The notes under the pieces: generated by a model
The model's database searches: none
The model's input: the letters and a program-made list of their open reading frames with translations, nothing else
What the model was told of the DNA's origin: nothing
Program-made: the position numbers and the translations under genes
Part shown: piece by piece, positions 42,101 to 50,393 of the stretch
Layout: each line of letters begins with the position of its first letter
How positions within the stretch are numbered: position 1 is the first letter of the stretch
Source: an uncultured Dorea sp.
Lineage (GTDB): Bacteria > Bacillota > Clostridia > Lachnospirales > Lachnospiraceae
NCBI GenBank assembly: GCA_910584615.1
Contig: CAJUAM010000010.1
Coordinates: 1-64,000 of the forward strand
DNA: 64,000 nt
Direction: 5' to 3'

Positions 42101-43123
42101 TGAAGGAGTTGTACCATACTTTTGCTGAAAGATCTTATAGAAGTACCCTTTATTGTGATAACCTACAATCTCAGTAATCTCTTCTACTGTTTTATCAGAG
42201 GTGAGCAGAAGGCGTTCGGCATGTTCTAATCTGATCTGCTGGACATAGGCAGAGTAGGTAAGGCCGGTTTTGCTTTTAATAAGCCGGTTGAAATAATCCT
42301 CCTGAAAATGAAAAGTGTCAGTCAGAGACTGGATCGTCACATCTGCGTAGTGCCTTGTGATATATGCGGACACTTCTTCAAAGATGAGCCAGTTCATAGT
42401 CTTTTTCTGTTCTTTAGACAGTGAAAAGTCGTATTGTGTGCTGATGATTCCGAAGATGCGAAGGAGCAGTCCTTTACAGATATGGCGGGAGCCGGTCTTA
42501 ATGTTGTATAATTCGTTCAAGAGCCAGAAAAGACAGTCTTCTAATTCTTGGGAAGCGTGTCCGTTTGGCTTAAAATGCAGATATTGCTGCAGATTTTTTT
42601 GTCTGAGAAGAGCAGACTGTAAAAAAGACGTGATTTTCTGTGTTGTGACATTTTCGTCCATGATCTCATAAAACATATCATTAGAAATCCCCAGAAAGAG
42701 AATGCAGGCAGGCTGGGAGAACAGGTAATCCTGATGGAAGCAGTTTTTATCGATCAGGCATAATTCACCTTTGGAAAAGGTGATGTCGCTGCCGAGGATA
42801 CGCTGCCGGAATTTTCCGTCTATGATATAGGCAAGTTCAATATAGTCATGAGTATGAAGCTGCGTTTTATCACCGTTTTCAAAATGGCAGCGGCAGCAAA
42901 AAGGCTCTGGGGACGGGCACATAGAAGCATAAAGTTCCTGGGGGTTGTAAAGGCTCCAGCAAAGGGCAAAGATGCGTTCCTCCTGTAAAAGAGGGTAAGT
43001 CTTTACTTCCTGAACAGATTTTGAGTATTCCGGACAGATAAGTCTTTGATTCAGTCTGTGATCCGGCGGCAGGAGCAGCTTATGGTTGTCTGTGATCTGG
43101 CGGCATAGTTCCAGAAGTGTCAT
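42080..43123 (-). CDS. AraC-family regulator with cupin sensor
   Basis: A 347-residue regulator. The N-terminal part carries a cupin-like beta barrel: KTQLHTHDYIELAYIIDGKFRQRILGSDITFSKGELCLIDKNCFHQD. The C-terminal double helix-turn-helix reads VTIQSLTDTFHFQEDYFNRLIKSKTGLTYSAYVQQIRLEHAERLL and TVEEITEIVGYHNKGYFYKIFQQKYGTTPSKYR. It is divergent from araA across a 255-bp spacer, so it most likely controls araA and itself in answer to L-arabinose or a product. An AAAGGAA site precedes the ATG. Confidence 0.9.
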   Translation of the reverse strand: MTLLELCRQITDNHKLLLPPDHRLNQRLICPEYSKSVQEVKTYPLLQEERIFALCWSLYNPQELYASMCPSPEPFCCRCHFENGDKTQLHTHDYIELAYIIDGKFRQRILGSDITFSKGELCLIDKNCFHQDYLFSQPACILFLGISNDMFYEIMDENVTTQKITSFLQSALLRQKNLQQYLHFKPNGHASQELEDCLFWLLNELYNIKTGSRHICKGLLLRIFGIISTQYDFSLSKEQKKTMNWLIFEEVSAYITRHYADVTIQSLTDTFHFQEDYFNRLIKSKTGLTYSAYVQQIRLEHAERLLLTSDKTVEEITEIVGYHNKGYFYKIFQQKYGTTPSKYRQKT

Positions 43124-43291
43124 GGCAGTTCCTTTCTTTATAATGATACTGGAAACAAAAGAACATATTTATGATTTCTTTTATTTATGATTGTAACGCT
43201 TTGGGAGAAGGAATACAATGATTAGTTGTGTATGTTTCCATAAAAGAAGTCGGATTAGGTAACTTTTTTTAAATGCGGGCGAGTTAGGAGA

Positions 43292-43319
43292 TTGAAAAAG
43301 AACAGAGTTTTTTTATAAT
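43292..43319 (+). promoter_or_regulatory. Sigma-A promoter of araA
   Basis: TTGAAA (43292-43297), a 16-bp spacer and TATAAT (43314-43319), 60 bp before the araA ATG. The divergent AraC gene starts about 170 bp upstream. Confidence 0.65.
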
Positions 43320-43378
43320 AAAATTTAGAAGCAAAAAACGGATAAAAGTAGCTTGTATGGAAAAGGAGAACAAAAATT

Positions 43379-44878
43379 ATGATGAAAATGAAGAAATATC
43401 AGTTTTGGTTTTGCACCGGATCACAGGATTTATATGGAGATGTATGTCTTGCTCATGTGGCAGAGCATTCAAAGATCATAGTCGATGCGCTTAATAAATC
43501 AGGGAATCTTCCTTTTGAAGTGATCTGGAAACCAACGCTGATCACCAATGAATTGATCAGAAAGACATTTAATGAGGCAAACACAGATGAAAATTGCGCA
43601 GGTGTCATCACATGGATGCATACATTTTCACCTGCTAAGTCCTGGATTTTAGGACTTCAGGAGTTTAGAAAACCTCTTTTGCATCTGCATACCCAGTTTA
43701 ACAGAGAGATTCCTTATGACACTATCGACATGGATTTCATGAACGAGAATCAGGCGGCGCATGGTGACAGGGAGTATGGTCATATTTTCAGCCGTCTTGG
43801 CATGGAACGCAAGGTGATCATGGGTTACTGGGAGGATGAGGATGTTCAAAGGAGAATCGGCTCATGGATGCGTACCGCGATCGGTGTTATTGAGAGCAGC
43901 CACCTTCGGGTTATGAGGATTGCTGATAATATGAGAAATGTCGCGGTTACTGAGGGTGACAAAGTAGAGGCGCAGATCAAGTTCGGCTGGGAAATCGATG
44001 CTTATCCGGTAAATGAGATCGCCCAGGCAGTAGGAGAAGTGTCTCAGGGGGATATCAATACACTGGTCGAAGAGTATTATGATAAATATGAGATCCTTCT
44101 GGAAGGCAGGGACGAAAAGGAATTTCGTGAGCATGTAGCTGTGCAGGCGGGAATTGAGATTGGTTTTGAGAGATTCCTTGAGGAAAAGAACTGTCATGCA
44201 ATTGTTACCCATTTCGGTGATCTTGGGGCGCTAAAGCAGCTTCCGGGACTTGCGATCCAAAGACTGATGGAAAAAGGTTATGGATTCGGCGGCGAGGGCG
44301 ACTGGAAAACAGCAGCTATGGTCCGTGTTATGAAGATCATGACCCAGGGGATGAAGGAGGCAAAGGGAACTTCCTTTATGGAGGATTACACTTATAATCT
44401 TGTGCCGGGCAAGGAAGGTATCCTGCAGGCACATATGCTTGAGGTGTGTCCGTCGATCGCGGATGGAAAGATCAGTATTAAAGAACAGCCGCTTACCATG
44501 GGCGACAGGGAAGACCCTGCAAGACTTGTATTTACTTCAAAGACAGGTCCGGCAGTCGCGACGTCCCTTATTGACCTTGGCGACAGATTCCGTCTGATCA
44601 TCAATGACGTTGAATGTAAGAAAAATGAAAAGCCGATGCCAAAACTTCCTGTTGCGACGGCATTCTGGACTCCTATGCCAAATCTCAAAACAGGCGCGGA
44701 AGCATGGATATTAGCAGGCGGCGCGCATCATACGGCGTTTTCATATGACCTTACTTCGGAGCAGATGGGAGACTGGGCTTGCGCAATGGGCATTGAGGCT
44801 GTTTATATTGATAAAGATACGACGATCCGTCAGTTTAAAAATGAACTGTTTTGGAATAGTGTAGCATTCCGTAAATAA
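43379..44878 (+). CDS. araA: L-arabinose isomerase
   Basis: This 499-residue cytoplasmic manganese enzyme converts L-arabinose to L-ribulose. The metal and catalytic residues are all visible: Glu in GFGGEGDWKTAA, Glu in FMEDYTYNL, His in QAHMLEVCPS and His in ILAGGAHHTAFSYD. The N-terminus FWFCTGSQDLYGD and CAGVITWMHTFSPAKSWI are hallmarks of AraA. Length matches the family. AAAAGGAG precedes the first of two adjacent ATGs. It is the first gene of the araA-kinase-araD unit. Confidence 0.97.
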   Translation: MMKMKKYQFWFCTGSQDLYGDVCLAHVAEHSKIIVDALNKSGNLPFEVIWKPTLITNELIRKTFNEANTDENCAGVITWMHTFSPAKSWILGLQEFRKPLLHLHTQFNREIPYDTIDMDFMNENQAAHGDREYGHIFSRLGMERKVIMGYWEDEDVQRRIGSWMRTAIGVIESSHLRVMRIADNMRNVAVTEGDKVEAQIKFGWEIDAYPVNEIAQAVGEVSQGDINTLVEEYYDKYEILLEGRDEKEFREHVAVQAGIEIGFERFLEEKNCHAIVTHFGDLGALKQLPGLAIQRLMEKGYGFGGEGDWKTAAMVRVMKIMTQGMKEAKGTSFMEDYTYNLVPGKEGILQAHMLEVCPSIADGKISIKEQPLTMGDREDPARLVFTSKTGPAVATSLIDLGDRFRLIINDVECKKNEKPMPKLPVATAFWTPMPNLKTGAEAWILAGGAHHTAFSYDLTSEQMGDWACAMGIEAVYIDKDTTIRQFKNELFWNSVAFRK

Positions 44879-44957
44879 GAAGAGTAAAATGACTATTTGG
44901 ATTTGGAAGGGGACTTGCTGTGTATAAGGTAAGTTGATCATAATAGGAGGTAGTTGC

Positions 44958-46562
44958 ATGGGGAACACAGATGATATTAGATTGATGATAGAGAGCGGGA
45001 AAACGGCTCTGGGACTGGAGTTTGGATCTACACGGATCAAAGCTGTGCTTGTGGATGAGGAGCACAATCCGATCGCGTCCGGGGATTATGAGTGGGAAAA
45101 CCGGCTGGAAAATGGATTCTGGACATATTCTCTTGATGATATATGGACGGGGCTTAGGGACAGCTACAGGAAACTGGTTTGTGATGTTAAGGACAGATAC
45201 GGCGCTGATCTGACGAAAATCGGAGCCATCGGATTCAGCGCTATGATGCATGGATATATGGCATTTGATAAGGATGGAAAACTTCTTGTTCCGTTCCGCA
45301 CATGGAGAAATTCTACGACAGGACAGGCGGCAGAGGCTTTGACAGAGCTTTTCCAGTATAATATTCCGCAGAGATGGAGCATATCCCATTTGTATCAGGC
45401 GATTTTGAACGGTGAAGAACATGTAAAGGACGTGGCGTTTTTTACGACTCTGGCAGGTTATATCCACTGGCAGCTTACAGGAGAGAAAGTCCTTGGGGTA
45501 GGCGATGCTTCCGGGATGTTCCCGATTGATCCGGACACAAAGGATTTTGACGCGAAGATGGTTGAACAGTTTGATGAACTTGTTGCAGATAAAAATTATC
45601 CGTGGAAGCTTAAGGAAATTTTCCCGAAGGTATTGGTGGCAGGAGAAGATGCAGGGACATTGACAGAGGAAGGAGCAAAGCTCCTTGATGAGAGCGGCGC
45701 GTTAAAAGCGGGAATACCGCTTTGCGCGCCGGAGGGTGATGCGGGAACAGGTATGGCAGCGACCAACAGTGTTGCGAAGCGTACCGGTAATGTATCTGCC
45801 GGAACTTCAGTATTTGCGATGGTGGTACTGGAAAAGGAACTTAAAAAGGTGTATCCGGAAATCGATCTTGTGACAACACCAGACGGAAGTCTTGTAGCTA
45901 TGGTCCACGCAAATAACTGTACTTCCGATCTGAACGCGTGGGTAGGACTTTTCCGGGAATTTGCGGAGAATTTCGGCATCGATGTGGATATGGGCCAGCT
46001 GTTTGGAACATTATATAATAAAGCTCTTGAGGGGGATTCAGATTGCGGCGGACTTTTGTCATACGGATACCTTTCAGGTGAAAATATTACGAATGTGACA
46101 GAAGGACGTCCGATGTTTGTAAGATCACCTAAGAGTAACTTTAATCTTGCCAATTTTATGAGAGTCCACTTGTTTACAGCGCTTGGCGCGCTTAAGGTAG
46201 GCATGGACATTCTTCTTAAGGAAGAGAATGTAGAGATTGATTCTATTCTGGGACACGGCGGATTGTTTAAGACAAAAGGCGTAGGGCAGAGTATCCTGGC
46301 GGCGGCTATTAACGCGCCTGTATCAGTTATGAAGACGGCAGGCGAAGGCGGTCCGTGGGGAATGGCGCTTCTGGCTTCTTATATGATACGGAGAAAAGAG
46401 GGGGAAACTCTTCAGGAATATCTGGCAGATAAAGTATTTACAGGCAATGCAGGAACCAGCATGGATCCAAGACCGGAAGATGTGGAAGGGTTTGAAGTCT
46501 TTATCGAAAGATATAAAAAAGGCGTGGAGATTGAACAGGCGGCAGCGAAATATTTAATCTGA
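44958..46562 (+). CDS. FGGY-family kinase, probable L-ribulokinase
   Basis: A 534-residue FGGY carbohydrate kinase. The N-terminal ATPase strand is TALGLEFGSTRIKAVLVDEE; GAIGFSAMMHGYMAFD and NVSAGTSVFAMVVLEKE follow, and the second ATP site is SILGHGGLFKTKGVGQSILAAAINAPVSVMKTAGEGGPWGMALL. Its place between araA and araD makes ribulokinase the likely reaction (L-ribulose to L-ribulose 5-phosphate). The motifs are not those of classical AraB; it looks like the separate Clostridial ribulokinase type. The ATG at 44958 follows AGGAGG. Confidence 0.85.
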   Translation: MGNTDDIRLMIESGKTALGLEFGSTRIKAVLVDEEHNPIASGDYEWENRLENGFWTYSLDDIWTGLRDSYRKLVCDVKDRYGADLTKIGAIGFSAMMHGYMAFDKDGKLLVPFRTWRNSTTGQAAEALTELFQYNIPQRWSISHLYQAILNGEEHVKDVAFFTTLAGYIHWQLTGEKVLGVGDASGMFPIDPDTKDFDAKMVEQFDELVADKNYPWKLKEIFPKVLVAGEDAGTLTEEGAKLLDESGALKAGIPLCAPEGDAGTGMAATNSVAKRTGNVSAGTSVFAMVVLEKELKKVYPEIDLVTTPDGSLVAMVHANNCTSDLNAWVGLFREFAENFGIDVDMGQLFGTLYNKALEGDSDCGGLLSYGYLSGENITNVTEGRPMFVRSPKSNFNLANFMRVHLFTALGALKVGMDILLKEENVEIDSILGHGGLFKTKGVGQSILAAAINAPVSVMKTAGEGGPWGMALLASYMIRRKEGETLQEYLADKVFTGNAGTSMDPRPEDVEGFEVFIERYKKGVEIEQAAAKYLI

Positions 46563-46622
46563 TCATTGGAAAACATCAGGTTAAGCAGGAGTTAAAAAGC
46601 AGAAATTAAGGAGATGTTTGAA

Positions 46623-47321
46623 ATGCTTGAAAAATTGAAAAAAGAAGTGTATGAAGCCAATATGCTGCTTCCAAAGTATGAGCTTGTAACTTTCACATGG
46701 GGAAATGTAAGCGGTATTGACCGTGGAGCAGGATTGTTTGTGATCAAACCCAGCGGTGTTGAGTATGATAAGCTGAAACCGGAGGATATGGTTGTTGTAG
46801 ATTTAAAGGGCAATAAGGTAGAAGGTGATTACAATCCGTCTTCTGATACTGCGACTCATGCAGTATTATACAATCGATTCCCTGGTATCGGCGGCGTGGT
46901 ACATACTCATTCTCCGTGGGCAACGAGCTGGGCGCAGGCAGGCAGGGGGATTCCGTGTTATGGAACGACCCATGCGGATTATCTTTACGGTGAGGTTCCC
47001 TGTGTGCGTAATCTTACAAAGGAAGAGATTGATGAAGCCTATGAGAAAAATACAGGTGTATTGATCGCGGACGATTTTGCCGCGAACAATATTGATTATG
47101 AGGCGATGCCGGCGGTTCTGTGTAAAAACCATGGTCCGTTCACATGGGGAAAGAATGCAGGTGACGCTGTCCACAATGCAGTAGTGCTTGAGGAGGTGGC
47201 CAAGATGGCAGCAAGGTGTGAGATGATCAATCCGCAGAATAAACCGGCGCCGCAGGAGCTGCAAGATAAGCATTATTACAGAAAGCATGGAGCTAACGCT
47301 TATTACGGACAGCCAGGATAA
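46623..47321 (+). CDS. araD: L-ribulose-5-phosphate 4-epimerase
   Basis: This 232-residue zinc enzyme of the class II aldolase fold converts L-ribulose 5-phosphate to D-xylulose 5-phosphate. Zinc ligands are in VVHTHSPWATSWAQ and the later CKNHGPFTWG; TFTWGNVSGID binds the phosphate, and GRGIPCYGTTHADYLYGEVPC is typical of AraD/UlaF/SgbE. Start moved to the ATG at 46623, because AAGGAG directly abuts the upstream ATG at 46614 and is 9 bp from this one. It ends the arabinose pathway unit. Confidence 0.93.
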   Translation: MLEKLKKEVYEANMLLPKYELVTFTWGNVSGIDRGAGLFVIKPSGVEYDKLKPEDMVVVDLKGNKVEGDYNPSSDTATHAVLYNRFPGIGGVVHTHSPWATSWAQAGRGIPCYGTTHADYLYGEVPCVRNLTKEEIDEAYEKNTGVLIADDFAANNIDYEAMPAVLCKNHGPFTWGKNAGDAVHNAVVLEEVAKMAARCEMINPQNKPAPQELQDKHYYRKHGANAYYGQPG

Positions 47322-47333
47322 GTGTAAATTGAA

Positions 47334-47362
47334 TTGACAAATATATATCATAGAGTTATAAT
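47334..47362 (+). promoter_or_regulatory. Consensus sigma-A promoter before the symporter
   Basis: TTGACA (47334-47339), a 17-bp spacer and TATAAT (47357-47362), perfect in both boxes. Such a strong promoter normally needs a repressor or an attenuator, and both have candidates just downstream. Confidence 0.9.
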
Positions 47363-47372
47363 TTTCTTAAAT

Positions 47373-47388
47373 AGAGACCACGGTCTCT
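47373..47388. promoter_or_regulatory. Palindrome AGAGACC-AC-GGTCTCT, operator candidate
   Basis: A perfect 7-bp-arm palindrome with a 2-bp centre, at about +4 to +20 from the expected start of transcription, a classic repressor site. As RNA it could also fold into a hairpin with a CACG loop. Confidence 0.55.
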
Positions 47389-47407
47389 GGGTTTAAGAAG
47401 TCGGGCG

Positions 47408-47446
47408 AAAGGCAAAACGGTCATTTATCTGGCTGTTTTGCCTTTT
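47408..47446 (+). terminator. Leader terminator or attenuator before the symporter gene
   Basis: An 11-bp perfect stem (AAAGGCAAAAC with GTTTTGCCTTT) around a 16-base loop lies between the promoter and the start codon. The T run is short. It lies about 22 bp before the ATG and overlaps no gene, so conditional termination is possible. Confidence 0.6.
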
Positions 47447-47468
47447 CCTATTGAAAAGGAGGGATTTT

Positions 47469-48866
47469 ATGCAACAATTAATTGCGAAACCGAGTCTGTT
47501 AATCTTTGTTATCATCTATGTTATTATGTTGGTAGTGGTTGGAGCTTATTATTCACGAAAAGCTAAGACAAGTGATGAGTTTGTAAGGGCAGGAGGAGGT
47601 CTTGGCTCGATTGTGCTGATGGGGACATTTCTGGCTACATTCACCGGAAATGGGACGATCTCAGGAGGAGGAAATTCCCTGGCGTTTACTTATGGTCTGT
47701 GGCCCGGAATTTTTTTCGCGGTTCCGTCGCTGGCAGGTGTTGTCGTGCTGTTTCTTCTGGCAGGCAAGATCCGTCAGTCAGAGTCTTTTACAGTGGCGGG
47801 TCTTTTAGAGAATAAGTATGGCCATGCGGCAAGAACAGTGTCGGGTGTCATCATTGCGCTGTCTATGATCTCCATCTGTGCGTATCAGTACCGGGGGCTG
47901 GCATATGTGCTTAATGTGACGACTGGAATGGATGTCAATATCGCGACAGCGCTTTCAGCAGTCCTTATTATTTTCCTTGCGATGTCTGGCGGACTGAAAT
48001 CAGTAGCAGTAACAGATGCGCTCAGTGCGTTTATTATGCTGATAGGGATTATCGTAGCAACTCCGCTGGTCATTAAGAGCGCCGGAGGATGGGACAATGT
48101 GATCTCAACGGCAGCGGCGACAAATCCAGACAGCCTTACATTCAGCGGCGGACAGACCGTGGCAGGATTTTTATCAGGGTACCTCCCTTTGTTCTTCTTA
48201 TCTATCGGTGATCAGAATCTCTATCAGAGAATTGCGGCAGGTGATGGAGATAAAACTGTTAAAAAAGGGTTTATCGGATGGTTTGTTGGACTGGTAGTGG
48301 TAGTACCGCTGGTAGCAGTCATTGCATTTTCCGCTAAGACTATTTTTGGAGATAATATCGATGCGGCTATGGCATTCATGTCCACGACGACAGTAATACC
48401 AACTTTTGCAGGAGGTCTTTTACTTGCGGCAGCGACGGCATTTATTATAACTACGGGAGATTCCTATCTGCTGTCGGGCGCTACGAATATTACATATGAT
48501 ATTTACGCAGACAGGATCAATCCAAATGCAAGTGATCATCAGAAATTTGTGTTTACAAGAGGCACGATTCTTGTGACAGGCGTCCTTGCGTATATTCTTC
48601 TCCAGTTCTTCCCGACAGTGCTGGCAATCCAATATTGGTCGTACACGATATACGGCGCGGGTATTTCCCCGGCCTTGATCGGTGCTCTATGCTGGAAGAA
48701 GGTTACGAAGATGGGCGGTATCGCTTCTATGGTAGTCGGAACTGTGGTGACCATTGCATATGAAGCCATGGGGCAGCCATTAGGCATCGCTACAGTGTTG
48801 ATCGCAGTTCCGGTTGCGACGGTCGTATTGATCGTAGTGTCTCTTGCTACACAGGGACGAAAATAA
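47469..48866 (+). CDS. Solute:sodium symporter (SSS family)
   Basis: A 465-residue membrane protein with about 12-13 hydrophobic helices. SSS-family landmarks are SRKAKTSDEFVRAGGGLGSIVLMGTFLATFTGNGTISGGG at the N-terminus, AMSGGLKSVAVTDALSAFIMLIG, and SIGDQNLYQRIAAGDGDKTVKKGF. It imports a small solute with sodium; relatives carry sugars, proline, pantothenate or ureides. AAAAGGAGGG precedes the ATG at 47469. The amidohydrolase gene starts 13 bp after its stop, which points to a solute that the hydrolase opens. Confidence 0.9.
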   Translation: MQQLIAKPSLLIFVIIYVIMLVVVGAYYSRKAKTSDEFVRAGGGLGSIVLMGTFLATFTGNGTISGGGNSLAFTYGLWPGIFFAVPSLAGVVVLFLLAGKIRQSESFTVAGLLENKYGHAARTVSGVIIALSMISICAYQYRGLAYVLNVTTGMDVNIATALSAVLIIFLAMSGGLKSVAVTDALSAFIMLIGIIVATPLVIKSAGGWDNVISTAAATNPDSLTFSGGQTVAGFLSGYLPLFFLSIGDQNLYQRIAAGDGDKTVKKGFIGWFVGLVVVVPLVAVIAFSAKTIFGDNIDAAMAFMSTTTVIPTFAGGLLLAAATAFIITTGDSYLLSGATNITYDIYADRINPNASDHQKFVFTRGTILVTGVLAYILLQFFPTVLAIQYWSYTIYGAGISPALIGALCWKKVTKMGGIASMVVGTVVTIAYEAMGQPLGIATVLIAVPVATVVLIVVSLATQGRK

Positions 48867-48879
48867 GAATTAGAAAGAA

Positions 48880-50181
48880 ATGGGGAACGATAAAATGAAG
48901 AATGATCAGTTGACCTTTATTATTTGTGGAAAGTTTTATGACGGAATTGACCCGGAATTTAAAGAGAACTATAAGATCCTGGTAAAAAATGATAAGATAG
49001 AAGCCGTTGGCACTGACATTGAGCAGCCGGAATCGGCGAAAGTCATTGATCTGTCCGACGCGACGGTGACACCGGGTATGATCGATGCGCATATGCATAT
49101 GGATTATTATGACTGGCACCATATACGGGAGGAAGTCTATACGACATCAGAAGAGGCGAAGACGATCGCTGTCATCCGGACGGCGAAAAAGTCTCTTTCA
49201 CGTGGATTTACAACGGTCCGCCATACCGGAGGGATCAATTCTAACGGTTTTGGAGTATTGGATGTGAAGCGCGCGATTGAAAAAGGGTATGTTACAGGCA
49301 GCAGGATCGTGGCAGCACCCCGTTTCTTGTGCGCGGCAGGCAGTCACGGGGATTTGTCCCAGGGGTATTCAAGGAATCCGGAATTGTCTCAGATTACACA
49401 GAATATGCGTCTGACGTTAGGATCCGGCAAAGACTTTTTTGTAAATGCGGTGCGTGAAGAAATCAAGTATGGCGCGGATTTTATAAAAATCATGGCGACA
49501 GGTGGATTTTTTACACCGAATGACAATCCTGCGCAGCAGCAACTGAATGATGAAGAGATGGAAGCGATCATGACAACCGCGCATGAGTGGGGGAAAACAG
49601 TTACAGCCCATGTATACAGCCCCAATCATATGCAGAAGCTGGTAAAATACGGCATTGACGGCATGGAGCACTGTTCTTTGATGGATGAGGAAACAGCGCA
49701 GATGATTGCTGAGCACAATGTTTATGTTGTGCCTACGTTCTGCCCTTATGAAGAGGCAGTTCATTATGATCCGGTGGGAATTAAAGACAAACAGCCGGAA
49801 TTCCGGGCAAAGCTGGAATATTATAAAGATGCGCTCCAGGCAGGCAGAGAGGTGATAAAGAACTGCAAATGCAAGCTTGGCTATGGAACAGATTTTGTCG
49901 CGAATCATCAGAACTACGAGAGCGGTTATGAGTTTAAAGCGTGGATGGAAAGCGGCATGGGAGTATTCAGGACATTGCAGGCCGCGACAAAGACTAATTC
50001 GCAGATCCTTCAGCTCGAAGATAAGATCGGGACGATTGAGGCAGGAAAACTGGCTGATATCACTGCGTGGAAGAGAGATCTGATGACGGATCCATATGCG
50101 CTTCTTGATTGTGCGTTTGTCATGAAAGAAGGAGTTGTATATCCAACAGAAAAATGTGAAGATCTGCCGGAAGGTGTTTAA
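48880..50181 (+). CDS. Metal-dependent amidohydrolase
   Basis: A 433-residue amidohydrolase-superfamily enzyme, close to the imidazolonepropionase/Xaa-Pro-like group. Metal ligands: His-x-His in MIDAHMHMD, a carboxylated-Lys candidate in DFIKIMATGGFF, His in TAHVYSP, His in GMEHCSLMD and Asp in GYGTDFVANH. The C-terminal barrel end GTIEAGKLADITAW is typical. The substrate is unknown, presumably a cyclic or acylated amide brought in by the symporter. The ATG at 48880 has a poor site; an ATG at 48895 after GGGGA is also possible. A terminator follows. Confidence 0.88.
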   Translation: MGNDKMKNDQLTFIICGKFYDGIDPEFKENYKILVKNDKIEAVGTDIEQPESAKVIDLSDATVTPGMIDAHMHMDYYDWHHIREEVYTTSEEAKTIAVIRTAKKSLSRGFTTVRHTGGINSNGFGVLDVKRAIEKGYVTGSRIVAAPRFLCAAGSHGDLSQGYSRNPELSQITQNMRLTLGSGKDFFVNAVREEIKYGADFIKIMATGGFFTPNDNPAQQQLNDEEMEAIMTTAHEWGKTVTAHVYSPNHMQKLVKYGIDGMEHCSLMDEETAQMIAEHNVYVVPTFCPYEEAVHYDPVGIKDKQPEFRAKLEYYKDALQAGREVIKNCKCKLGYGTDFVANHQNYESGYEFKAWMESGMGVFRTLQAATKTNSQILQLEDKIGTIEAGKLADITAWKRDLMTDPYALLDCAFVMKEGVVYPTEKCEDLPEGV

Positions 50182-50184
50182 AAT

Positions 50185-50210
50185 TAAGAGGAGCTTTTGC
50201 TCCTCTTATT
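50185..50210 (+). terminator. Terminator of the symporter/amidohydrolase operon
   Basis: A 10-bp perfect stem, TAAGAGGAGC with GCTCCTCTTA, and a TTTT loop, followed by TTGATTTT. Confidence 0.8.
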
Positions 50211-50221
50211 GATTTTAGAAA

Positions 50222-50256
50222 TTTAAAAGGACTGCATATGGGAGGTGTGCAGTCCT
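50222..50256 (-). terminator. Minus-strand terminator
   Basis: On the minus strand, AGGACTGCA (50256-50248) pairs with TGCAGTCCT (50236-50228), followed by TTTAAAT. It can end the MBL-hydrolase transcript or a short RNA starting near 50305. Confidence 0.7.
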
Positions 50257-50315
50257 GAGGAAAAAGTTATGAAAAAGAATTATTTGTGTTCGAATCATCC
50301 CTTCGAACAATTATA
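50228..50315 (-). ncRNA. Possible small RNA or 3' leader, minus strand
   Basis: On the minus strand TATAAT (50315-50310) is followed by a perfect 8-bp hairpin (TGTTCGAA/TTCGAACA, 50309-50302 with 50294-50287) and, 30 bases on, by the terminator at 50256-50222, giving a potential transcript of about 75-80 nt. The -35 region is weak (TTTATC). Alternatively the whole stretch is the 3' UTR of the MBL hydrolase. Low confidence. Confidence 0.25.
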
Positions 50316-50393
50316 GTATACGCAAAAACTGTGATAAAAATGTGTTGAAAATAAGAAATAATTGTTAACAAAAAATATACACAGTATTATGAT

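Noticed and set aside
47373..47440. Guanidine-II-type riboswitch in the symporter leader (ACGG in a hairpin)
   Set aside because: That class needs two small hairpins each closing on an ACGR loop. Here the ACGG is part of a continuous palindrome and the second hairpin has a 16-base loop.
50286..50310. tRNA-like GTTCGAATC (T-arm look-alike)
   Set aside because: No acceptor stem, D-arm or anticodon arm can be built around it; it is half of a simple inverted repeat.
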